DNA from: Metaphire vulgaris
Taxonomy: Eukaryota; Annelida; Clitellata; Crassiclitellata; Megascolecidae
Assembly (NCBI GenBank): GCA_018105865.1
Contig: JACLAT010000046.1
Coordinates: 548,501 to 612,500, forward strand
Direction of reading: 5' to 3'
DNA: 64,000 nt
Position numbers and translations under genes: made by a program. Of this stretch, positions 33,564 to 42,984 are shown one piece after another (the stretch's first letter is position 1; each line of letters opens with the position of its first letter). Under the pieces are notes generated by a model, which saw only the letters and a program-made list of their open reading frames with translations, searched no databases and was not told the origin of the DNA.

Positions 33564-34358
33564 ATCGTTATCAGTGGCGACCGGTGACCATGTCGCTAGG
33601 TTGCGCAACCCCCAACGCAGCCGCCAATTTTTCGCTACACAATTTGTCAATAACAATAATAATTTCACATGGAATGTTGTCTGGTACAGCAAGCCAATTC
33701 CCGATCAAAGAAATTAATTGAGTTGAGTGTTTGACTGCGCTCCGGCGGTTGCGCGTTGCGTTGTGAACCATGTGGGTCGCTAGACAATAGCGACATACGT
33801 ACAATTTCCACGCTAGCGTATACTACATAGCCTGTAATGCAGTATTACTGTAGACAACTTGCCTTGAGGAAGTGGGCGTGACCGGTTGCAGAGATGGAGC
33901 GACCCACACGTTTCAACCAAGACCTAGCCCCGTTTCAACTCGCATAGACTATGAATAACTCTCTGCGCGGGAGGGTGTTGGCGTGTTGCCAACATGCTTA
34001 AGGCTTAAGGCATATGTCATTCGCTGTATGAAGCTGAGGCGACAGAACTGAGGGTAGACCGTAGAGGAATATATAGACCTAATAGTTCTTCATTTTGTTT
34101 AAATAATTCATGTATTTTATATTAATTAGGTCTATGCAGTATAGTTTCAACTGCTACCTAACCTAGCTTAAGTTAGCTAGATTAATTAGGAATAATTATA
34201 TTCGTGCTGAGGCAATATGCTTCGAGAAAACAATCTCTATCCACATAACAGGACCACATTGGAACCGAAGTATCCCAGCCTAATTTTAAGAGTGAAAATT
34301 TTCTCACTAACATTGGAACCCCCACTTCTTAGACCCACCGGCCGCCACTGATCGTTAT
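33564..34358. mobile_element. hAT-type element, 779 bp
   Basis: Body 33572-34350. Ends share CAGTGGCGRCCGGTG as inverted repeats. Perfect duplication ATCGTTAT at 33564-33571 and 34351-34358. An internal minus-strand frame at 33571-33804 is not recognisable as transposase. Confidence 0.92.
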
Positions 34359-34364
34359 GCATGG

Positions 34365-34465
34365 TAGTCCGTATGACCAACTGTCCTATGACCAAGTGTC
34401 CTATGACCAAGTGTCCTATGACCAAGTGTCCTATGACCAAGTGTCCTATGACCAAAAGTCCTAAG
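34365..34465. repeat. Minisatellite of GTCCTATGACCAAGT units
   Basis: Six or so 15-bp units, the central ones identical. Confidence 0.93.
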
Positions 34466-34959
34466 ACCGCTAAACGTTCACAATCCCTTGACTTTGTTGC
34501 GTTAACGGAATGAAGACCATTAGCAGTTGGCACAGATAAGTATATTCTGCATCGTTATGCATGGTAGATGGCCGTTTTATTTATACTATAGACGTTGCTG
34601 GACATTTCGCCTATATGGCGTTTCGTGATTGGCCAAAGGCCGAGGAGGCGAATTATCCTGTTCTCTAAAGAACAAGCCAATAAGTATTGCAACCAACTGC
34701 GCCTGATGACAGCCTTGGTCTGGTCCGTGGCAACATAAGAGTGTGGACGCTGGACGCTAAGAAAGTAGATGAGACTGAATCCAAGCTTTTGCGAATAAAT
34801 GCATAAGGAAACTGTCATGTGCTCCGTAGGCAAAGTTATTAACCATGGGACAATTCTGCAGTATGACTAAAAGAGAAAAGGGCCTACCATAACTTTTGAA
34901 GTCAGGAAAGTTGGGATATTTGGTGTATGCAACAAGATAAACCACACGGCACCATTGAA

Positions 34960-35110
34960 AATTTACAGAGTCAGAAGACGGGGATGGCCAAGGACATGCT
35001 GGCTGGACAATATCATCACGTGACCGTGTCCATCAGGAGACTGTCTACTGCGTGGTGCCCGGAATAAGACACATTGGAGGTCGTTGACCTGTTTGTGCAG
35101 CAGGTCGTCG
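34960..35110 (+). pseudogene. Possible LINE C-terminal fragment
   Basis: The frame RRRGWPRTCWLDNIIT resembles the R-G-R-P-x-x-x-WLD block near the end of RTE-type LINE proteins. Nothing else of the element is recognised, so this is a weak call. Confidence 0.4.
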
Positions 35111-35156
35111 CCTAGTAACAGGATTGATTTTATCTGCGGTTTAAATGAACTCTTAC

Positions 35157-35520
35157 CAATTTCATTGTCTTTATCGAATGCATCAAGTTGTTCAACGATC
35201 CCGGGATAATTTTCCTTGAGAGCTTCTTTGAGAATGATGAATGCATTTTCTTTGGATGAGAATGTGAGATGATCAAGAAGAGCTCGGCAACGCTCTTCTT
35301 TCTTAAAGCTTTTCTTCAGAATAAATTGCTTTTGTTTGATGTTAACTATTTTGCTCTGAATTAGAAGATCGAAAACATTCACTGGGTCGACGTCTGACAC
35401 GAAATCACTCTGCATGCCGAAGATCTTGTTCCGTATCTTCTCATTTTCCAGCTTGCCTTTAAATAAAAGAATCGCATTACATTTTAACCACATTTTGTCT
35501 TCACTAATTTCTATCTGCAT
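35157..35520 (-). CDS. CARD-domain exon 1
   Basis: The exon encodes a caspase recruitment domain, a death-fold module that mediates CARD-CARD assembly in apoptosis and innate immune signalling. It reads GKLENEKIRNKIF, DPVNVFDLLIQSKIV, KEERCRALLDHLTF, then KENAFIILKEAL and NYPGIVEQLD. ATG 35520 (MQIEISEDK) is the likely start, with ATG 35493 an alternative. The exon ends at a phase-1 donor G|GTAAGAG at 35156-35155; the residues after it in the open frame are intron. Downstream exons, which might be caspase, NACHT or other effector domains, were not found. A paralogous exon is at 38904-39222 with the same donor phase. Confidence 0.8.
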
Positions 35521-35624
35521 CGTAATTAAAATCTTAATAAAATTAGACAGAGGGCAAAGGCAACGCCTGCTATTCATGCGGATTTGATAATATAAAAAAA
35601 TTCATTAATTAATTCTGACAACTT

Positions 35625-36330
35625 CATATAGCGCAATACGCATAGCGACGGTTAAAGTCAAGAGTGCTTGACAAGTGACTCTAAAAGGAAATGTTAAATA
35701 AATATGTTTTAAGGTTCCTAGTGAACAGTTCAGGAAACTTCGCCCTAGTCACGTCCGCCGGCAGTGAGTTCCAAAGCAAAGGGTTGCCCCTCGAAACAGG
35801 CCGATCCCCAAATTTCGCTGTCGTAGACGGGGGTGGAACCACCAATTGAGAACGGCTGCTTGATCGAAGCTGCGAGCGCCGATCAGACGACTTGGGCTTA
35901 CAGACCAGAACCGTTAAGTACTCGGGGCAGAAAGGATCATTCAACGTCCTAAATGTAAACCAGCAACGTTTAAAGGCTATACGCTCCGGAATCCGGAGCC
36001 AGTGACGGTTGTCTCATAATAGCGGTGTCACATGATCATTCCACATGGCGCCGAAGATCAGACGTGCTGAAACATTTAGCACCATCTGAAGACGGTTTAG
36101 CTGGCTGACAGGAAGTCCGAGTAAGATACTGTTACAATAATCCACTCGTGATAGAATGAGGGATCGAACCAGTTTAATTACGTCCGGTAATGGCAGGTAG
36201 GAAGGGCCTTCAGAAATAAAGGAAGGAATGCACGGAACGCTTTCAGCATGGAAAAGTGCCAGAGAATGTAACCCCAAAGAGGCTAGACGAAATTTGCAAT
36301 AATATGCGATCGACACTATTCTAGAGTCTA
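35625..36330 (-). pseudogene. LINE family B, RT C-terminal third and 3' end
   Basis: The minus strand reads LVRSLILSRVDYCNSILLGL, NRLQMVLNVSARLIFG, then in a second frame SQLVVPPPSTTAKFGDR, GNPLLWNSLPADV and LKTYLFNISF. This is the longest family B coding remnant and places the family with L2/CR1-like LINEs. Frames are broken near 36010. Confidence 0.85.
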
Positions 36331-36530
36331 TATTATGTTAAAAGTGTATAAATATTTGGATTCCTTATGTGTCGAATTGATTCGTCGTCAGCAGTGGCGT
36401 CAATCTGCAGTAAAAGTTGAGGGTCCAACTTCGGAAAAATCTTGACAAGCAAAAAAGGTAATCCCCTCATCTCTATTTTTTTATTCTGTTTCCTTTTAGG
36501 TGCTCATAAACAAAAATTGTCGCCACCTCA
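36331..36530. other. MITE left end and LINE boundary
   Basis: CAGTGGCGTCAATCTGC at 36392 looks like a hAT-type left end; no matching right end was found before the LINE begins. Confidence 0.45.
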
Positions 36531-38604
36531 CCAGGAATGGACTGCGGATCGTATCACAACCTAGTTGGATCCAGTGTTCGTTTGAGAATTCGTAAGGACA
36601 GAAGAAAATGCAGCAGAGACGTCTATAGCTTGGGAAAACTAGAGGATGAAGTAACAAAAACACAATTCCGGTTAGAAGTGAATATAGATTTACCATCCTG
36701 CAGTCACTAGGTGAAGAATGTCCACCAGAAGAGCTGTGGCAAACGATGAAAGAGGGTTTCAAGAAGGTAGCTCAACAAGTAATTGGAAAACAAAGGAAAA
36801 GAACAAACAAACCATGGATAACTGAGACTACTCTAAAGTTGATGGAGGTCAGGAAGGAACTCAAAGCAAATAAATTTAAATCAGGAGAAGATCGCTTGGC
36901 ATATGCCAAGGCAAAAGCAGAAGTGCAGACACATGCCAGAAGAGATAAGAAGCAGTGGCTTGAGGAACAGTGCCAACAGATTGAGCGAGGAATTAAATCT
37001 AGCAACACCAAACATGCTTTCAAAGTGGTTAAAAACTTAAGGAGAGACTTTGCTCCAAGACAAAGAAACATCAAATACAAGATGGGAAGGCTTTTGACAG
37101 ATTTAGACGACATAAAGCGTAGGTGGAAAGAATACGCAGAGCAACTAAAAGAAGGCGATCGCACCAGTCAAGATGACAACATCGGCGCGGAGGAACAACC
37201 TGAAGAAAGGCCAAACCTGATCCTTGTAGATGAGGTACAGCACGCCATTAAAAGATTACCAAAAGGAAAGGCTGCAGGATATGATGACTTACCAGCAGAG
37301 ATAATAAAACTGGATAGCGATGTAATAGCGCAAGGATTTTGCCAACTATGCAACAAGATACTGGAAACTGGTGAACGGCCAGAAGACTGGAGACGATCAA
37401 TATTCGTTCCCATTGCAAAAGTCAAAGGCACAACAAGCGGCGAGGATTACAGAACTATAGCGTTAATCAGTCACGCCAGCAAAATACTTTTGAGAAACTT
37501 ATTAACCCCTTAACTGGGAATCCCGGATATATCCGTCCATTTTACATTGAGTTACAGTTAAATACACGGTTAAGGGGTTAAAAAGAATGCAAAGACAAGC
37601 AGAAAATGAGCTTTCGGATGTGCAGATGGGTTTCCGAAAAGGAGTTGGCACAAGGGACCAAATTTTCAATCTAAGACTAATCATGGAAAAAGCTAGAGAG
37701 GTGTCAGTACCGCTGTACATGGCATTCATAGACTACAAAAAGAGCGTTTGATTCAGTACAGCACACAAAGCTCTGGAAATTACTAAAGGGAATGGGATTA
37801 TGCCACGCCACAGTTGACATAATTCAAAAATTGTATAAGGAACAACAAGCTACTGTAAGAGTGGACAAAGAAACGACAGGTTGGTTTATGATTGGAAAAG
37901 GCCTACGACAGGGCTGCCTTATCTCCCCTATGTCCTTTGACTGCTATTCAGAACACATAATGAGATGTTCAGCAGATGAACTTCCAGATACAGGAATTAA
38001 CATCAGTGGACGAGTGATTAACAACCTGAGATATGCTGATGACATAGTTTTGGTAGCAACTTCGCCAAATTCATTGCAGGAACTGGTAGATAAAGTGGAT
38101 TTTGCATCGAGAGAACTTGGTCTTGAAATTAGCAATAAAAAAACAAAGGTAATGGTGGCTACAGACAAAAGGATCAAAATCAATAGCATGTGTCGTGGGC
38201 AACCTATCGAACAAGTGGAAACCTTCCGTTATCTTGGTTCATTAATTACAGAGGATAATGACTGCAGCTCTGAAATAAGATCAAGGCTTGGCATGGGGCG
38301 TTCAGCCATAAAGACACTCACTACTGTTTGGAAGGATCGGTCGCTCAGTCTGCACATAAAGAAACGCCTCATGGAAGCATTGGTCTGGCCCATTGCAACA
38401 TATGGAGCTGAAGCTTGGACAGTGAAAAAGGCAGATCAGAAAAGAATCAATGCTTTCGAGATGACAGCTTTCAGAAGAATGATGTCCATCAGCTGGAAAG
38501 AACATAGAACAAATGCCTCAATCATAGAAGAACTTGGGGAAATAGGCGTCTATACTCAGTTATCAAATTTAGGCAGCTTTGGTAACATAGTCCGAGCAGG
38601 CAAT
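36531..38604 (+). pseudogene. RTE-clade LINE, nearly complete RT, broken
   Basis: The copy starts in the end of the endonuclease (HNLVGSSVRLRIRKDRRKC), passes through a linker (RRDKKQWLEEQCQQIERG) and the RT: KAAGYDDLPAEIIKL, EDWRRSIFVPIAK, MGFRKGVGTRDQIFNLRLIM, GKGLRQGCLISPMSF, INNLRYADDIVLVA with the YADD catalytic motif, and the C-terminal part TYGAEAWTVKKADQK and RRMMSISWKEHRTN. It resembles RTE/BovB-type elements. It is interrupted at 37502-37581 by a 72-bp element; joining across a single TTAA keeps the frame (LLRNL-LKRMQ). A 2-bp gain near 37742 breaks the YKKAFD motif. The 3' end is lost at a MITE at 38604. Confidence 0.9.
37502..37581 (-). mobile_element. 72-bp TTAA element, copy D, in LINE coding sequence
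   Basis: Body 37506-37577 between TTAA copies at 37502-37505 and 37578-37581. Same orientation as copy C. It interrupts an RT reading frame that is otherwise continuous here. Confidence 0.95.
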
Positions 38605-38775
38605 CCACCGGGGGGACAGGGAGAGCCGTGCCCCTATTAAGTGCCTGCCCCCAGTGGCCTTCCCTGTTGGGACCCATACTTAATGCTACAAACATTAAAC
38701 AACAAATGGTGGCCCCCCATAATTAGAAGTTGCCACCCCAACGCCCCCACTTTCCAAATCCTGGAGCCGCCACTG
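38604..38775 (-). mobile_element. MITE fragment, GGCGGCTCC family
   Basis: Reverse copy of the element at 57945-58136: right end GGAGCCGCCACTG intact, the outer dozen bases of the other end missing where it meets the LINE. Its interior has CCATACTTAATGCTAC with one TTAA, an empty site for the 72-bp element. Confidence 0.85.
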
Positions 38776-38903
38776 CATACAAATTATACTAGTATAGTCC
38801 ACATTTTGTAATTTTGTAACGTTGTTGTCCGCTTAATAAAGTAGCAAAAATAGTTGATATGGCTCTCTATTTTAAAAAACTCTGGTCAATATCTTAAGCT
38901 TAC

Positions 38904-39222
38904 TTGTGCTGTAGTCGTTTTCATTTTCACCGTCTGAATCAACGGCTTCAAGGCGTAGAGTAATTCTGGGGTAATGTTTCTTGAGAGCTTCTCTTAGAAT
39001 TATAAACGCATTCTCTTTGCAGCAACAGAATAGATGGTCAATAAGAGCTCGACAGCGTTCTTTTGCTGTGACGTTATTCATTATCTTTTGCTTTTCCTCC
39101 GGACGAACTATTCCACTCTTAATTAGATGGCCGAATACATTCTTCGGATCGACTGCTGATACAAACTCTTTGTATATGCTGATGACTTGGTGTTTTATTT
39201 TATTGTTTTCCAGTTTCGCCAT
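38904..39222 (-). CDS. CARD-domain exon 2
   Basis: A second caspase recruitment domain exon, starting at ATG 39222 (MAKLENNKIK). It continues YKEFVSAVDPKNVFGHLIKS, EEKQKIMNNV, KERCRALIDHLF, KENAFIILREALKKHYPRI and RLEAVDSDGENEND. It ends at a phase-1 donor CAA|GTAAGC at 38903-38902. The helices align throughout with the exon at 35157-35520, so the two arose by duplication. CARD proteins work as adaptors in cell-death and innate-immune complexes; the downstream domains of this gene were not found and may lie beyond the LINEs at lower coordinates. Confidence 0.82.
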
Positions 39223-39530
39223 ATTCTTTTTGTCTATAAATATTAACCAAATCAAGCATCTATTTCCCAACATAATAAAAATGATTTATCCAAAATTTAT
39301 AAAAGTTTATCCACAATAAATATAATATATCTATATATCTACAATATATCTATTCTGCACAAAGTATGCAAATTTCAACAAAATCAGTCGTACAGTTTAC
39401 GAGGTATTAATTTCTAACAGGATACTAGTTTGGTCTCATAGAGCTATTGGTCTGTAGACAAAGTAGGCCTACGGCATTGTAGCAATTATACAGCGACTGA
39501 ATTAGCCATTTATGTGAAATTCTGGTCAGC

Positions 39531-39849
39531 CACGGTTAAACGGGGGCGGGAAGATAGATGAGTGGTAATATCACTGGGCAGGCACGCCGACGAAACGGGT
39601 TCAATCCCGTAGGAGCCCCTAAGGTCGACTCAGCCTTAATCGCTAGAGGGCGGTAGTAACATCAAATGAGTAGCAATGGCAACATTGCGAAAGTAACCAT
39701 AGGTTCGGCGGAAGAGACTGGCCACCGTCCGCCGATGTATGGCTTAACTACCTATGGGCTGTTGGCTACAAAATACGGGAATCAGCACCGGACCCTACGG
39801 GCGTGAGCCTACGGGTGAAACCTTTACTTTTACTTTACACGGTTAAACG
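39531..39849 (+). mobile_element. tRNA-derived SINE, full length
   Basis: Body 39543-39837. A box TAGATGAGTGG and B box GGGTTCAATCCC near the 5' end, then a body ending in CTTTTACTTTA repeats. A perfect 12-bp duplication CACGGTTAAACG flanks it at 39531-39542 and 39838-39849. Related to the SINE at 14777-15061. Confidence 0.93.
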
Positions 39850-39905
39850 CTTAATTGTCGGTAATGTTCTGCCCGATCTGTTCCCAACATCTCCTAAACA
39901 CTCAG

Positions 39906-40304
39906 GGGCTATCCATTAATTACGTCAACAATATAGGGGAGTGGGTTTGGAAAAAATGACAGTTGTTTACAGGGGATCAAGAACATTTGACGTCAACAAT
40001 TTCATTTTTACAAATAATCAATAAATAGAAAATTTCATGGAATACTATTTATTACAACGGAAAAAGCCAGATATCAGGAAGAGGTCATCGCCACCACATT
40101 TTGACACTTGATAGCAAAACGAGGAGGAAAAGGTCATCACCACAAAAATAATAACCTTCTAAACCTTTATGGAGACCCGTCACTGATCTGAGGGGACAAC
40201 AGTTTTTTGCACATAATTATAGGGGGTCACTGAGGGTTTGACAGTTCTTGACAAGGGGAAGACCAAAAATGCCCAAAATTGTTGACGTAATTAATGGACA
40301 TCCC
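39906..40304. mobile_element. TIR element, GGGCTATCCATTAATTACG family
   Basis: The left end is GGGCTATCCATTAATTACG, the right end complements GGGATGTCCATTAATTACG, and TCAACAAT follows inside both. The body is about 399 bp. No long target duplication is visible and no transposase. Superfamily not assigned. Confidence 0.8.
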
Positions 40305-41339
40305 TTATTTCAGATGATTCAGATCACGAATCAGTCGTTTTTGGACAGTTGCTCCAATGCACCCAAATCAAATCGTCGACCGGATTCAGGTCGGGACTGT
40401 TCGTTGGCCAGTTAGTTTTCTGGCTCAACGAAATCAGGTACGTTCTCAGCTAGAAAGGGTGATCAAAAAATTTGATTGATTATTGATCGATCATATTGAT
40501 CAATCGATATTGATAATGATCGAACGATTAATTATTGATCGATGTGCTGCATGGGCGCCATCTTATTAAAAGATTAAATATTTGGCCGTCATTCGACGTA
40601 ATTTTTCCGGTAGGTTTTTTTCAACACAATAAGTCTATCGTCGATACATTGACTATTCCCTTCTTAATTCGATAATATTGATCACTTATACTTACCTTCG
40701 GTCATGACATTTAAACTGATTTTTTCCAGTTTCTCGTCTTTTCGATTTCCTTCATGCAAAAACGTAAACCGTAAGCTAGATTATTTTTATAAGAAAGAAA
40801 ATTTGATTCAAGTTCAACTGTTCACTTATTCACAAAATTGATCTGAAAAGGAAGACTGTCGTGACATTAATTATATTTTGCAATTAAAACTGTAACTCAA
40901 TAATGCCCGACTTTTTATTTTAAGTCTGACATACAATATACTTTAGTATTCAGTGATGGAACATCAAAACTAACCTTAGTTTTAAATAAATTGCATGCAT
41001 ATTGCCAGATTTTGATTTTGAAATTGTGGTCCACTTGTGGAACATAAGGCACTCGCATTACATAATTTTGGTAATATTAAATGTAGATTAAATCAAAGTG
41101 GCCGATCATAATAGTTGTGGAATAACGTTTCATTTTCTTTAAAAGCGACATACAGAAACATGACAGATATAACCATTGCTTCATATAACTGTCATTTAAG
41201 GTCAAACTTTGGCGAATGTATCTGCAGGCAGCAGTTTAGTATTATTCGCGTAATGGAGTTAGGTCAGGATTTCATCAAAGAGAGTGCGACTCATTTAACT
41301 TGAAATCAGCTAATTTCGTACATAATTTCCACTGCTCCA
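40305..41339. other. No gene recognised
   Basis: AT-rich; GATCGATCA-like words are dense near 40470-40545. A CCACTTGTGG palindrome at 41031 resembles the piggyBac-like terminus at 42504. Confidence 0.4.
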
Positions 41340-42000
41340 ATACAGTCTTCTTCTAGGCACGGTAAGCAGATATAAAAAAATATTGCCACAACAACTTTCA
41401 GTTCTTTTACACCAACGGTAAATGATCTGGGATCTTTCTCGCTGGATTAGAGTGTTGATAATACTGAATGTTCTCAACAGTATTGTCCCAAAAATAGCTC
41501 ACAGTAGCCACTTGGGTTCAGATCTGGTATTACACTGCAGTCACTACCATTCCAGCAGAATTTGTCATTATGCTTTGTCTTCAAGTCAAGCCTTCTTCCA
41601 GACTCGTGACGAACTGTCTTGGACTTGTGGAACTTGATCTGTAACCGTTAGTTCTACAGGTTTGAAAACTTTGTGCGCTTTCCCATGGTGCTTTAGTCTT
41701 GGTGATGATTTTTGGAGTCAGTTGACTATTTTTTGACCAGACGACGCACGAAGCACGTGATCTGCTTCTGTATAATCTGCGACGACACGTCATTAGCAGG
41801 TACATCATCATTATTTGTACTTCCGAGTACGAGAATACCACTTTCATTCATAGATTATGCTGATCTGTCATTGTCACCTTTCAGGATTTGAGCTGAGAGA
41901 TGATCAGCGAATGGTTTCACTCCACATCCTTCTTCACTGCTATCCTCACGGTCGCCTTCACTTTCACCATTTACAGGTGGCATTATAAAATCTTAGGCAT
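41340..42000 (-). pseudogene. piggyBac-like transposase remnant, N-terminal part
   Basis: The minus strand has an acidic serine-rich stretch (NGESEGDREDSSEEG), then ANDVSSQIIQKQ, WSKNSQLTPKIIT and, after frame changes, VGVKELKVVVATIF. The layout of an acidic N-terminus followed by W-x3-PQ-x-TP and a later V-x-ELK block is that of piggyBac transposases. Several stops interrupt it and the catalytic part is absent. The terminus at 42504-42538 may belong to the same element. Confidence 0.55.
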
Positions 42001-42499
42001 TTAGGAAAATTTCCCTTTCTAAGATATCCAAAACCTCGTTGACACACACACCAATCAGTAGGTAATACAAGCATACATATTAAAACTTCTAATTATCAGT
42101 GAGATATTGTCACCAAATGTCTTTCAGAACGTCACATATGAGTTAGCAATGGAACTCACTGATGCAAATTCGATGGCCGATTTTGACAAACAACGATTAC
42201 ACGCGGACTTCCATTTAAATTAGTTCACTTTTAACTAAGTAATTACTATAGCATTCAAAACATCAAAATAGAAGCAATAGCTTTTTAAAATATTGCTTAC
42301 CGTTTTTTCTGACTACAGGTAAGTGAGATATTTTCCAGTACCGGCATTAAATTCGGAAAAAATCAGAAAAATTATAATTATCGCCCAAACGAGGTAAAGC
42401 ATGAGCAAAACAATAATAACAACATACATGTAGCTGTTAAAAAGAGCACTTTAGAGAATAAGTTAGTGCATGACTGCGGAATTACACAATTTTTAATCT

Positions 42500-42538
42500 A
42501 GTGTTCCACAAGTGGAACATTGGGCACAAATGGGTTAA
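42500..42538. mobile_element. piggyBac-like right terminus
   Basis: Reads GTTCCACAAGTGGAACA, then TTGGGCACAAATGGG and TTAA at 42535-42538. A CCC-starting end next to TTAA with an inner palindrome fits piggyBac. The matching left end was not located. Confidence 0.6.
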
Positions 42539-42984
42539 ATGGCGGCCCCTATCGTAAAACCTTGTTATTAATTCAATTGTTTTAAAGTGAAAATAATTAT
42601 TTACATCTTTCTATATTTAGTATTTTAGGTTATTTTTTAGGATCACTATGAAAGTAATTACTGTTATCTCTGTAATCGACTAACATTACTGACACAATAT
42701 CAGCAGCTAAAAAGCCTATCATGTTTGAAGTCAATATGATATTTAGGTGATTAATATAAGCATTCATATTATATAACTATTCATGTTATGCATGGAAAAT
42801 GGCTCGTAGTACAAGCCTTGGAAATTGACAGATCTTTACACAGTTTAAACCCCTGGATCCGCTCTAGTTCATAAATTTATAGATCAAGCCTAATTGTCTT
42901 TTACGATTTTAAGGTGGAGATGAAGTCGGAATTTTATAAACATTACATGACACCAAATTAAATGAATTCGTACATTGGACTTAC

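Larger units (their letters stand above)
33485..34565. repeat. Tandem duplication split by a hAT element
   Basis: The segment at 33485-33571 recurs at 34473-34558 (landmarks CACAATCCCTTGACTTTG and GTTAACGGAATGAAGA). Without the hAT at 33572-34350 the two copies would lie about 200 bp apart in tandem. Confidence 0.8.

Noticed and set aside
34365..34465. CRISPR-like regular repeat
   Set aside because: Units are contiguous 15-bp repeats without spacers, in an animal genome; it is a minisatellite.
41031..41062. Left terminus partner for the piggyBac-like end at 42504
   Set aside because: The CCACTTGTGG palindrome is present, but the sequence following it reads in the same direction as the right end, so it cannot be its inverted partner.
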